Assembly (NCBI GenBank): GCA_025200525.1
Contig: CM045762.1
Location: 107,286,682-107,350,681, forward strand
Source of the DNA: Camellia lanceoleosa
Lineage: Eukaryota > Streptophyta > Magnoliopsida > Ericales > Theaceae
Length of the DNA stretch: 64,000 nucleotides
Reading direction: 5' to 3'
Positions 1 to 10,372 of the stretch are shown one piece after another. The notes beneath the pieces were generated by a model. It worked only from the letters and a program-made list of their open reading frames with translations, did not search any database and was not told the DNA's origin. Both the position numbers and the translations under genes were made by a program. Position 1 is the stretch's first letter. Each line of letters opens with the position of its first letter.

Positions 1-506
1 CATGATATCCAAAATGACGGATTAGATAAGAAGACAATTCTTGCTGAAACATTGGTTCACACAAAATGTTGTCAACACATATCTATGACTTTATCTGGAA
101 TTTCTTCAATCTCTTATTTCTTATTTTTTGATATTGACCTTATTAACGTTTAAAATGATCCCATAAAATGCAGTTTGTGAACTGAAATGCATTGTTGGAC
201 CCATTAACGATTTAATATAAAAAGACTAAAATACCCCTGTATATAAATAAGTGAACAACGGACATTTTCGTCATTTACTTGTAAAGTGTACTTTAACCCA
301 TGTGCGATTTACCTCACTAAAATTTGAAAATGAATATATAACCCTTTTATGTCTGTCACGTGTTTTACACTTGTTAAGTTGGACAGAATGTTTAACGGTA
401 CACTTTAGTCTACAAATCACGTGGAGGTTATGTGGTCATTTTCAAACGTTAGGGAGGTAAACCACACATAGCCTAAACCATACGGGGTAAAGTAAAGTTT
501 GCCCAT

Positions 507-855
507 GAAAAAATAATGTGTCATTTATTTTACATTAAAATGTATGTTTTACCCTACATATCTTTATGTTTTCATACCATTTGCATTAATAATTATTTAA
601 ACGGTAAATGGCATTGACTTTTTTTTTTCTTCTAAAATTTGGATAAAATACAATATAAGCCCACAAGTTTAGCATAATTACACTGAGTTTCCTTAAATTT
701 TTAATTCATACAATATTTGATCTCATTTTTATCAGAAATTCATTATTCGTATGAATAGAAAAATAATGTGTCATTTATTTTACATTAAATTATATATTTT
801 ACATTGTGTATCTTTATATTTACATACTATCTACATTAATTTTAATATATTTAAC
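507..855. repeat. Direct duplication of about 95 bp (507-603 and 758-855)
   Basis: Both copies begin with a run of A followed by TAATGTGTCATTTATTTTAC and continue in parallel through a CATTAA-containing AT stretch. They are separated by about 155 bp of unrelated AT-rich sequence. The similarity looks near 80 percent by eye. This may be a duplicated transposon end or an old segmental duplication. Confidence 0.6.
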
Positions 856-1419
856 CTTACCAAATAGAAGATCAATATAATTACGTCAAAATTATAAAAT
901 TTGTTGTATTTTCTTTCAACTACAAAAGAGATCAGTGTGACTTATCATCATTTAAAGAATAAGTAGATGAGAGGAAAATCAAGTTTACGAAAAAGTGGGG
1001 ATTTGGATTGGAGGCTTTTTATTCTTGCCCTATAAGCAATTAAAATTGTCTCTTACCAAAAAACAAAAAAACAAAAAAAAAAAAAAATGAGAAAAAAGGA
1101 AGAAAAATTTTGCAACGCAAACATATTCTTTGATTCTATAAAAACATACACACCAGAGAAAGAGGAGGGAGGTGACGGGATGTTTTATTTCTTTTTTCTT
1201 TTTTCAATTATTTATTTATTTTTATTAATAAACAACCATTGAAATTCTGATCTCCAAAGCAACCATATACATGCATGTTTCCTTCTATTTCAAATCTTTC
1301 ATCAATTTGCTTGCATTCCTAAAACGCCCTTGCCACATAAGATCCATATTTTTGAAAGTTTAAATTACACAAACCCTTGAACTTCAGACAAAATATATTA
1401 AGCCTTAAAGTGTAAATAG

Positions 1420-1437
1420 TTTATTTATTTATTTATT

Positions 1438-1497
<60 letters not shown>
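1420..1497. repeat. Compound microsatellite (TTTA)n-(TTA)n
   Basis: About seven TTTA units run directly into about sixteen TTA units. It is the longest uninterrupted simple A/T repeat in the window and is expected to vary in length between individuals. Confidence 0.95.
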
Positions 1498-2009
1498 TAC
1501 AGTTACTATTAAAGGAGTTGGAATTTTGATTTTCTTATTCACTAGTTAAAAGCATGGCAATCTTTAAAAATTAGGTTCCAAATCGTGTAGTCTTGATGCC
1601 GATTTTGATAAATATGATTAACTCTGTATCTTTGCCAATGACGCGTATAGTAAGAAACACAAAACTTTTATAGTAAAGTGAAGCCAATATGGAAACAGCA
1701 TCATTATGTAATACTACCACTGAGGTATGCTGGTAAATTGTCCACATCAAAATTTTATTTATTTATTTAGGGTTAAATTTATTTTACCTCTTTGTCATTT
1801 AAGGACTGGAACATTTTACCTTCCTATAATTTAAATATAATCAGAAAGCGCTCATGTGATTTTAGATTAAAGTGCTACCGTTAGTATTTTTATTCAAACT
1901 AACAGAAGGTGAATTACACACATTACATTTTAGAGTAAGTTTTGTTTTTTGAAAAAATTATAATGAAATTAATACATCAAAAGAACAATTTTACCCCCAT
2001 TTTCTCTAA

Positions 2010-2350
2010 ACCTAAAATTAGATTAATATGTTAATTAAAATAAAATAAATTAAACTAAAATATAATTAACAATTGATCTATAAAATACAATTAAGAAATG
2101 ATCTAAAACGTAATTAAATTAAAATTAGATTAATATGTTAGAAATTATAATAAATAATTAAGAATTTTAAATTAACTGTGATATAAAACATAATTAAATT
2201 AAAATTAGATTAGAAAGTTAGTAATTATAGTAAATAGTTAAATATTTAGAATTAATTGTGATCTAAAATATAATTAAATTAAAATTAGGATAAAAATTTA
2301 ATAATACAATAAATAATTAAGAATTTCTAATTAATTGTGATTTGATTGAA
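2010..2350. repeat. AT-rich tandem repeat, about 80-bp unit, 3-4 copies
   Basis: The phrase TAATTAAATTAAAATTAG recurs near 2111, 2188 and 2269, each time followed by a similar block ending in AATT(A/G)(A/C)TGTGAT. The unit is about 80 bp with many small changes. It forms the core of the surrounding inverted-repeat element. Confidence 0.75.
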
Positions 2351-2523
2351 TTAATAATAGACATTATAAATTATGTGTATAATAGATGAAAAAGAAAAGA
2401 AAATAACAAAGAATATAAAGTTTGAGGGTATTATAGTTATTTCATATCTATAGTTAATGGTGTTAATAGTTGTATTTTATTCCAAAATCACATAGGAGGT
2501 ACAAGACTACTTTTAAGAAAGAA

Positions 2524-2660
2524 AAATGTTAGAGATCTAAAAAATTCTACCAAAATATTTCACATGTGGTACACAGACCATGTGGTCCCACGTAAGTCCT
2601 ACACCCATGTGAGACATTTAGTAGAAATTTTGATAGAATTTTTGACATCTTTAGAATTAC
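2524..2660. mobile_element. MITE-like hairpin element inside the larger TIR element
   Basis: The left arm (starting AATGTTAGAGATCT, including AAATTCTACCAAAATATTTC and CACATG) pairs with a right arm containing CATGTGAGACATTT and TAGAATTTTTGACATCTTTA. Arms are about 50 bp and imperfect. No ORF is present. The flanking target duplication is not clear, so the superfamily is unassigned. Confidence 0.55.
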
Positions 2661-2764
2661 CCTGTAAAAGATAGGAGGTAAAGTGTTGACAAGCTATGAA
2701 GCCATACATAAGGAGGTAAAATGAATTTTGCTTTATTATTTAAAGGTTTGTAATAATATTTTTT

Positions 2765-3275
2765 GGATAAATTACAAATACACCATTTGAGGTTTGCTTA
2801 AAATACAAATTGCCCCCTGTGGTTAGAAAAATTACAAATACACCTTTATTAAATTTTTTTATTTAATAGCATTAACTGAAAAAATAAAATTAATAATTGC
2901 TCTCCTATACAATAATAAAATTACTTAAATTATTAATTGAAACATATTTTTAACAGCAATGCTAAGTATCATGAAAAGTTTTTCATGAAAATGATCATGA
3001 AAGATTTGTGACATTTGGATTACACTTACAATAAAGCACCACACACTAATCAATGTAATTTAAGGGTCACAAATTTTTCATGATCATTTTTATGAAAAAT
3101 TTTTCATGATCCCTAACATTTCCCTATTTTTAAATCATTAAAAACTGTTAATTGACTTGATGATTTATTAATAAAAGCAGCGATTTGTTATGAAATTAGA
3201 AATTTCATGGGTGGAATTTAATTTTCAAAATCACAGGCGCGATTTGTATTTTAATCAAAAATTTGTAATTAATCC
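2765..3275. mobile_element. Non-autonomous TIR element of about 510 bp with a nested MITE
   Basis: The left end starts GGATAAATTACAAAT and the right end, read on the minus strand, starts GGATTAATTACAAAT. Both arms continue with TAAAATACAAAT and a CCTGTG motif, giving inverted repeats of about 75 bp. The flanks are T-rich, so the target duplication cannot be resolved. A 171-bp MITE with its own perfect duplication sits inside (2954-3124). Confidence 0.6.
2954..3124. mobile_element. 171-bp MITE with perfect 9-bp target duplication
   Basis: TATTTTTAA stands directly before the element (2945-2953) and directly after it (3125-3133). The arms are imperfect inverted repeats of more than 50 bp, rich in TCATGAAAA and ATGATCATGAAA, and the whole unit can fold into one hairpin. 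A 9-bp duplication fits the Mutator superfamily by established rule. There is no coding capacity. Confidence 0.85.
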
Positions 3276-3540
3276 TTTTTTTTTTACTAAATTTATTCAC
3301 ATATTTATTTAGATGATATAATAAAAAAATTTCATTAGAACCGTGCAATGAAAGGATCTGACATATATGGGCAATGAAGAATTTCCAATTCAAAAAGGCC
3401 TGTTTGGAAAGTATGACTTATAAAATGATGGAAATTAAACATGCCTACCAAATTCCGTTGGGTACATACTATATATTGTTTTCAATGATTTTATTTAAAA
3501 AAATAAAGAAAAATTCCAAACAAGGCACTCAAAACTCAAA
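3276..3540. other. Proximal upstream region of the polygalacturonase gene
   Basis: About 265 bp of single-copy-looking AT-rich DNA lies between the last MITE and the TATA box of the polygalacturonase gene. I see no clear pollen-specific promoter element. Most of the more distal sequence is transposon-derived, so a native promoter would have to be short. Confidence 0.4.
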
Positions 3541-3543
3541 GCC

Positions 3544-3551
3544 TATAAGTA
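3544..3551 (+). promoter_or_regulatory. Candidate TATA box for the polygalacturonase gene
   Basis: TATAAGTA lies about 95 bp upstream of the start codon at 3644. A start site about 30 bp downstream would give a 5' leader of roughly 65 nt containing the CT tract. This is placement by consensus only. Confidence 0.55.
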
Positions 3552-3600
3552 GCCCTCAAACCGCATCAACTCGTCACCACGATCTACTTCTTCCCCCAAC

Positions 3601-3605
<5 letters not shown>

Positions 3606-3635
<30 letters not shown>
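3606..3635 (+). repeat. (CT)15 tract in the predicted 5' leader
   Basis: Thirty bases of perfect CT repeat end eight bases before the start codon at 3644. CT-rich leaders are common in plant genes and can bind GAGA-binding (BBR/BPC) factors on the opposite strand. A functional role here is inference. Confidence 0.9.
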
Positions 3636-3636
<1 letters not shown>

Positions 3637-3643
3637 AAAAAAT

Positions 3644-5972
3644 ATGAAAAGTGTGCAAGCCATGAGTTCTTCTGTTCTGACACTAGTGTCAATGATCTTC
3701 TTGTATGAATCGTTGTTAGCAAGTGCAACACCAACATACAATGTGGTTAGTTTAGGAGCAAAAGGAGATGGGAAGACAGACTCAAGCAAGGCGTTCTTGA
3801 GTGCATGGGATGGGGCTTGTGGCTCGGCATACCCGGCTACGATATACGTGCCTCAGGGAACGTACTTGATTTCATCCAAAACAATCTTTGTTGGGGACAT
3901 CTGCAAGAACACTGCCATCAGCGTTCATATCGACGGCACTCTTGTGGCTCCATCAGATTACAATGTCCTCGGAAATAGTTTTAACTGGATTGTGTTTGAG
4001 AATGTCAATGGTGTTTCTATCTATGGTGGTACACTTGACGCTCAAGGTACTGCTTTGTGGGCTTGCAAGGCTTCCGGCAAGAATTGCCCTGCTGGTGCTA
4101 CGGTAATCTTTTACTGTAAATTACTCTTCGGTCTTTTTCTACCCTTACTTTGGTTGAGGGGACTGCTATCCTTTCCTTTCACAATAGGATCATTTAAGAA
4201 AAGAAACTGGGTGTTATAGAAAACTTCCAATTTTCAAAAAATGAATAAATAAATAAATTACTTTTTGGTCCACTATAAGTTCTGGTCTTCAACAGCAGTG
4301 CAAAATTGATTCAATACCACCACTAGTGGCAATGCTATTCTTGAAACTGAATAACTAGTATGGGTAATGAGATCAAAGTGATCTTTGACTCTGTGATTTG
4401 GGATACACTTGGCTTCAATTTTGGGTTAAGCAGATTTCTATCCATATACATATACCAAATCATTGCAACATATATTATATATCCCTAATATTGGTTATTG
4501 TAAGTTAGTATTATAGGTCAACCATTCGCTTTCATTAGTGATTTTGTCTTGTAGAACGAATCTTTTTTTTTTTTTTTTTTCTAAACAATAATAAAATAAA
4601 ATAAGACAAGCTTGATTAGTGCTTCTCCAATATCAATAATTATGTTTTGCTGGGACCAGTAACAATATATTCCCCAAATTAGTTGCCTTTTTTATTCTTA
4701 GCTGATTGATTGAAGTAATTAATTGGAACATTAAACTGCAGACTCTAGAATTCAGCAATTCGAACAACATTGTGGTCAGCGGATTAACATCGCTGAACAG
4801 TCAGATGTTCCACATTGTGATCAATAGCTGCAACAACGTCAAGTTACAAGGAATGAAGGTGTCAGCGGCAGGAAACAGCCCAAACACAGACGGCATTCAT
4901 GTTGCAGGATCATCCGGTGTCACCATTTTGAGCTCCAAGATTGCTACTGGGGATGATTGTATCTCAGTAGGTCCAGGCACTACCAATTTGTGGATTGAGA
5001 GCATTGCCTGCGGCCCTGGCCACGGTATTAGGTAAACATTGCTTTTATATTTCCCACATTTTGTTCGACTCTTATCTCTTGCAATATATCTTTCCCTTAT
5101 GTTATTTCCTCATACCACTTGCATGAAAAAGAAATAAAATTATTATATTTTGGTGCAGCATTGGGAGTCTAGGGAAGGACTCGCAAGAATCAGGAGTGCA
5201 AAATGTGACAGTTAAGACAGTTACGTTTACGGGTACACAAAATGGTTTGAGGATAAAGACATGGGCCAAGCCCAGCAGTGGATTTGTTAGGGGTGTGCTC
5301 TTCCAGCATGCTACCATGGTTAATGTCCAAAATCCTGTTATCATCGACCAAAATTACTGCCCTGGCAACACAAATTGCCCTAATCAAGTAAGATTTGTTA
5401 TGTTTTCGTTGTGTCAATTTTTTTATTTTTTTTGGGGGGAATGTCTAAAAATAGTTGCAATTTTCATTTACACAAATCATTGTTTGCTAAGCATCGTACA
5501 AGGTGATCGTAGGGGAGTTTTTATTGTCAGGGCCCTTGTTCATGTCACATTTGTGCTGGACAATCTTAAATCCATTTGTTAAAAATGAAACTAAATGAAA
5601 CACCTCTTCTCCCTAGCCCCTATGTTAAAATGTTAAAATCAAGCCTTTTAACATTGGACCCATAATTGGGTAATTGTTTGTATATTTGGATTTCACCCAA
5701 CTAGTATTTACCTTGATTTTAATACTTTTTTATTTTATTTATATATTTGGTAGGTGTCGGGTGTGAAGATCAGTGACGTGACATACCAGGACATTCATGG
5801 GACATCAGCGACAGAAGTTGCTGTGAATTTTGATTGTAGCAAACAGAATCCTTGCAGCAATATAATATTAGAAGATGTGAACCTCATATATATGAATCAA
5901 CCAGCTCAAGCTTCATGTGTCAATGCTGAAGGAACTTCTTCTGGTACAGTTCAGCCCACAAGTTGCTTGTAG
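3644..5972 (+). CDS. Exopolygalacturonase (glycoside hydrolase family 28), four exons
   Basis: This gene encodes a secreted GH28 enzyme that removes galacturonic acid from pectin; plant relatives of this type act in pollen and pollen-tube walls. Exons are 3644-4102, 4742-5031, 5159-5387 and 5754-5972, giving 398 residues, normal for the family. All three introns are GT-AG; phases are 0, 2 and 0. A hydrophobic signal peptide covers about residues 8-28, followed by the family start [15 protein letters not shown]. Catalytic motifs are complete: NTDG (D203), GDDC (D224 and D225), GHGIS (H247, its serine codon formed across intron 2) and RIK (281-283). Cysteines of the C-terminal region ([14 protein letters not shown]) are present. 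The start is the first ATG after the CT tract. No frameshift or stop is seen, so I judge it functional. An endo-acting enzyme is less likely because the closest motifs are those of the pollen exo clade. Confidence 0.93.
4103..4741 (+). other. Intron 1 of the polygalacturonase gene (639 bp)
   Basis: It starts GTAATC and ends CTGCAG. It contains a T-run near 4563-4580 and no recognisable insertion. It is the longest intron of the gene. Confidence 0.85.
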
Positions 5973-6273
5973 CTACTAGCAATGATGGAGAAAAAAAGTT
6001 AAAAGAGGAAAAACATATGTTTTTATCCCACTAAATATTTTTGTCACACAAATGTGTAGTTGAAGTTTGAGTTTTATAGTATAATATCTCAAAAAATTGA
6101 ATGTACTTGCTTGAGCCTGCGGCGGTATCAGCCCGATAATGGGCCTAGAGCCTGGCCTTACAAGTGCCTACTGTTCAGTTCCCATTTTTGGGGTTTACCC
6201 AAGAAAATTATTGTGAGAGCATATGCTTTTCTCCAATGAATTAATTATTACTTTAATCTTATTTTCGTTCTAT
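5973..6273 (+). other. 3' flank of the polygalacturonase gene
   Basis: AT-rich sequence follows the stop codon. Plausible plant polyadenylation signals (AATGAATTAA near 6234) occur before the LINE fragment at 6274. No other feature is visible. Confidence 0.5.
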
Positions 6274-6525
6274 GTTTTTTTGTCGGCAAAAAAAGACTTT
6301 ATTGTTGGAAAGATATTGTACTAGCATAAGATCATACACTAATAAAGAAGGATGAATGCAAAGGGTATCATATCAAAATTAAACCATCCTAACTAGATTG
6401 GCAATGCATAACTAGCCCAATTATATACTAGTATGCTACCAAGTAGGTGAGATACCAATCAACAAGAAGGGAAGCAAACAAAAGCAAAGGGGGAAGCACA
6501 ATGAAACAATCAGGACTCACATTGG
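6274..6525 (-). mobile_element. 5'-truncated LINE tail fragment
   Basis: On the plus strand this starts with a T-run, then GACTTTATTG, CCTAACTAGATTGGCA and CTACCAAGTAGGTGAGATACC. The order and wording match the 3' end of the large LINE at 9341 (ACTTTATTG, CCCAACTAGGTTGGCA and TTGGTAAGAGAAACC). It is therefore the last 250 bp or so of a related minus-strand LINE, cut at its 5' side as is usual for incomplete reverse transcription. Confidence 0.7.
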
Positions 6526-7411
6526 TGTGATTTAAAATAATTACAGTATTATAATTTCTATTAAGTCTAAACTTATTGCTTGTTTTAAAAAAAATTGTTA
6601 TCATGTTTCAAAGTTTTGAGAGTGGAATCCAATGAGTTAAAATTTTATAAACAAATTGTATATCTACAAAACACATACACACATAGTTGCATCAAAATCA
6701 GTTTAATAGGACAAGTGAGAGAAAGTTCATTTTACATTTTGGTGTAGCCCACTAGACTTATCTTTTACATGTTTTATGATATTAAGACTCCACAATTAGA
6801 TAAGACTAATATTTTAGATAAAATTCAGAAATTAGTATTTTAAATGCGATAATTTTTCTTTTAATATAAGAAGGAAATGTGATAGATGGACATTCTTCTG
6901 ATAGAATTTACCTGACCCTCTTCTGTCCTTATAAAAGGATTGATCACTTCCCTTTCAATGTACTTACTATTTTTCCATCATTAAAAAGTATTGCAGTCAC
7001 TCTAATTAAGACAGACATAGAGAAATATGTGAGCCAAGAATTTAAATATTCGACTAAAGGGCCATTTTCTCAACTTTCTCTAGTTCAATAATCAATAAAA
7101 GGTATGCTCATTTGATTCTTGAGATGTATTGAATTTAAGATATTATTAGGTTTAATTTTGCATAATTATTATGGTTACAGCTTACTGTATATTAATTTCT
7201 TACATTCCCAACCAAAATATAAATAAATAAGAAAATTCAAATCCAAACTATCAAGAAAAATGTTAACCAACAAAAAAATAGCTTAAGAAAATAAATTCTA
7301 AATAAAACACTGATTTTCTTTATTTACTTTCCTTTTTAGATTGCCTCTAGTCTTGTTTTAGGCTCTACCAACATCAAACTTGTGCCAAAGAAGTCCAAAA
7401 CTATTGGAGGC
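6526..7411. other. AT-rich intergenic DNA
   Basis: No coding region or repeat structure could be supported. The small frame at 6879-7091 has no recognisable features and AT-driven composition. Confidence 0.55.
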
Positions 7412-7420
7412 ACAAAGCTT

Positions 7421-8540
7421 GGGAAATTCTATTTTCAAACATTTAATTACCTCAGCATAGCATACACACTTAATGAAATATTATTTTAATGACAATTATA
7501 TCTTAAATTAAAATGACCATAATGGACATCTACCAATACCTACAATATTATATGAAAATATTCTCTGTACACATCTTTTAAAAATAAGATATCCATGGAA
7601 AGAATAAAATGATGTAAAATTATCCGTAAACATAATATGGCCACATAAACTACTCTGCTGGGCAACATATCAAAAAAGAGCAGAAGCTGCATCAAAATTT
7701 TGGAGAAAATGTAATTGTGTAGTAACTATTATGTAATATTTGTACATACGGATAATCAAAAAGAGCCGCATAACTATTTTTTGGCTCTCCAAAAAATAGT
7801 TGTTCAATCTTCCAGCACCGATCAACTTGTGTAATTGATCAGGCAATGAATCAATGAATATTCTACACTAAAATGTTACAAAAACAGATGATTTTTATGT
7901 GAAATTTTCTGCTAAGAAAATGCTATCAACAAACTTTATTTCCCTATGTTTATGAAGTGGGGTTTGTACAAAAGAATTTTAAACAAGAATTTGAGACTTT
8001 GCTGCACCTTGAGAGCAATTTTTGTGGCCGGATTTGCTAAGAGCACAAACAAAAATCTCTAGAAGTTCATAGTCTTCCTCCCAGAATAAAAGAGAAGCCA
8101 TCTCTGGATTTTCCAAAAGCATTTTTGTAGTTAGGTATCCAGCAATCGACCACGTTTGGTAAAGTCAGGCTTGCTTTCCTATAAATTTTCCATTTCTTAT
8201 GTGGAAAGAATAAGATGTCCATGGAAAGAATGCCTTACCTTCAACAATATTTTGGAATGGAGGTTGAATATGGTCTTCAATGGAGGAAAAATGTCTCACT
8301 GCAGACCAAAGTCTTTCAACGGGTGTTCATGTGGGTGGGTCTACACTTGTGGACATAGGATCAATGAACAAGTGTGTGGAAAGGAGTGTTTGGTGTGTGT
8401 ACAATGGTTATGAGTGAAAGGTGTAATTGTAATTTTCTGTGTGTGGATTGAGAATATTAAGTGATAATCAAATTAATAGGTGTGTATATTGAGAAAAGAT
8501 GTGCACTGAGTTCATTAAGTATGTGGAAATAGAATTTCCC
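7421..8540. mobile_element. Non-autonomous Mutator-like transposon, 1120 bp, perfect 9-bp TSD
   Basis: ACAAAGCTT flanks both ends (7412-7420 and 8541-8549). The terminal inverted repeats start GGGAAATTCTATTT on each strand and extend about 40-50 bp with mismatches. A 9-bp duplication with G-starting inverted repeats fits the Mutator superfamily. There is no transposase: the only longer frame (8156-8413, 85 residues, cysteine-containing) shows no known domain. The interior has a 13-bp perfect hairpin at 7772-7801 and a repeated ATCCATGGAAAGAATAA-like phrase near 7590 and 8217. Confidence 0.85.
7772..7801. repeat. Perfect 13-bp hairpin with 4-nt loop
   Basis: AACTATTTTTTGG and its exact complement CCAAAAAATAGTT are separated by CTCT. 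It lies inside the Mutator-like element and is not followed by the T-run that a Pol III terminator would need. Confidence 0.8.
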
Positions 8541-8549
8541 ACAAAGCTT

Positions 8550-9340
8550 GCCTTCCGTTCACATTGCTGGAGGGTAACATGGTAATTAGACCACATCTGC
8601 CAAGAGTTCGAAACCTAAACTGAGAACTAATCTCTACATGTATATTTAAGTTTCACTATGCCGTTTAGAATAAAAGTTTTAAAAATTTCTTATTAATTCA
8701 AAACAAATACTAAAATTAAAAATATTTATCTAACAATATGCCTAAGTTGTTATTTACACAGTTCATAATTAAGAATAATTTATAATTTGATATAAATTTC
8801 AGATAACTACGTCACAAAAGATTAAAAATTATTGTCCAATGTACCATCTATATCACCATTAAAATTAAAGTAAACTACATAAAGATCAAAATTAATATAG
8901 ATGATATGAAAATATAAAATAAATAATATGAAATATACATTTTAATATAGAAAGGATGACAATAGTATGTTTTTTCATTTATATAACTAATAAATTATTA
9001 ATGAGAAGAGAGCTATACAAATTACCTTTACCACTTCGATTTGAGTGTGGGCCAGTGCTAGTATGCTGTTGTTGTTGTCTTGGGGCTGGTGGGCTAGTGT
9101 CTTTGTTTGCTGATTCGTGGTACTTATGCTAGGTTAGATGTTGTTGGGTAAGGATTTAAGTGTTTTACTTGGTACTTCTAACTTAATTTTGGATCAGGGA
9201 CAGCAGGGGTTATGTTGTGTTTGTTGTTTTGTTTGTTTCTAATTTTGTTGCAGTTGACTTCTTGCCAACCTTTGTTTGCAAGAGTGTGCACATGATTTGT
9301 TGTTATGATTCGAATTTGTTATGATGCATTCTTTTTAATT
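8550..9340. other. Intergenic DNA; possible SINE remnant and GTTG-rich LINE-like fragment
   Basis: Near 8612 the phrase GAGTTCGAAACCT matches a Pol III B-box (GTTCGAAAC), which could mark a decayed tRNA-derived SINE, but the A-box is weak. From about 9040 to 9335 the plus strand is rich in GTTGTTG and TGGTGGGCTAG, the style of the 3' untranslated part of the adjacent LINE, but in the opposite orientation. Both readings are tentative. Confidence 0.3.
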
Positions 9341-9468
9341 TTTTTTTTTTTTGGATCAACAAAAAAGAAACTTTATTGATGCAAGAATCAAGTACAAAGT
9401 ACACAACACCAAACATCAATAAAGAAAAGGAAAGTGTGAAAACATCATAATGAGCTAGTTTATCCCAA

Positions 9469-9912
9469 CTAGGTTGGCACCAAAAAGCCCATCCAATCAT
9501 TTGCTAGCACCTCCAGAGTTGGTAAGAGAAACCAACGAGAAAAACAGACCAACCACCACAACAACAACAACACAGCTGTGCAAGCAGTAGACTCAGCCTT
9601 TGCAGCCAAACTTAACCACCAAACTGATGCTGCTGCTAGTTGAGGATGATAACAAACACACCAACAGCAGAGCATACCAGAATCTAACACAGACTTATAA
9701 ATGAGCCAACATAACACAACATACCCAAATAGACCAACAACATACCACTGGTAGAACTTAGCATACCAACATAATAGACCACAACCTAAGCATAGTAGAC
9801 CAGCAGCAACCAGTAGGATTTGCTTCCTAAGTATAACTGAGCAGCCAAGAAGCAAAGCACCCAAAAGAAAAACACCGCAGAGACCATCACAACAGAGCAC
9901 ACCAGAGACCAT
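9469..9912 (-). other. LINE 3' untranslated region with a long fortuitous frame
   Basis: A 147-residue open frame here is made almost entirely of L, V, C, W and G and matches no domain. Its composition follows from TGTTGTTGG-type repeats, which the same strand shows throughout. It lies between the zinc-finger end of ORF2 and the poly(A) tail, where plant L1 elements have their 3' untranslated region. I treat it as non-coding. Confidence 0.6.
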
Positions 9913-10372
9913 TTCAGCAGCAACTATGCTCAGCCCATCCTCAGCCAGCTAGACAGAGTCCAGTGTACATTGCTCCATATGAAAATGCAGCTAATTAAAC
10001 AAACTGACTATTGAAAATACAGCTTCCATTCCTAATGCAATATTGAACTTGGAGCACAAAAATCAATAGTCAGCACCACTGCAGAGCAATCTGCCACCAG
10101 TCTTGAACACTAGTCACTCACCCTCTAATTCTGATACAATGCTTAACTTGTGGTAGATTAAAGACCAAGTCATTAATAGAATACTCCACCTGAATTGGCG
10201 ACGCTTTGAGCTATATGGCTACTCATAGCTTCACAATTTCACACAAATCCTCCAAATTTGGTTGAAAGCTATTAAAGATGCAATCATTTCTATGCTTCTA
10301 AATAGACCAAAGGATAGCCAGAGGTAGAACCATCAAAATTTTCTTTTCTAGCATTTTCATTCTACAACCAAG

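Larger units (their letters stand above)
1..1769. other. AT-rich intergenic DNA, no gene seen
   Basis: No open frame here resembles a known protein; the short frames are interrupted and have AT-driven composition. The stretch holds one duplicated segment and one long A/T microsatellite, listed separately, plus an A-rich run near 1065-1088. Nothing marks it as a promoter or RNA gene. Confidence 0.6.
1770..2735. mobile_element. Probable non-autonomous TIR element, about 0.96 kb
   Basis: The left end reads AAATTTATTTTACCTC and is mirrored at the right end by GAGGTAAAATGAATTT near 2713-2728, with a second matching pair of motifs further inside (ACCTTCCTATAATT against the complement of ATAGGAGGTAAA). 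The interior is almost pure A/T and non-coding. I could not fix the exact termini or a target duplication. A smaller hairpin element lies inside it at 2524-2660. Confidence 0.45.

Noticed and set aside
3888..4106. A 72-residue overlapping frame in polygalacturonase exon 1
   Set aside because: It is a shadow in another frame of a well-supported exon.
8600..8625. A tRNA gene suggested by the B-box GAGTTCGAAACCT
   Set aside because: No cloverleaf can be drawn: there is no matching acceptor stem or convincing A-box. At most it is a SINE remnant.
9469..9912. A 147-residue cysteine/tryptophan/leucine-rich membrane-like protein
   Set aside because: It is a frame through the GTTG-rich LINE 3' untranslated region, next to the poly(A) tail, with composition set by the repeat.
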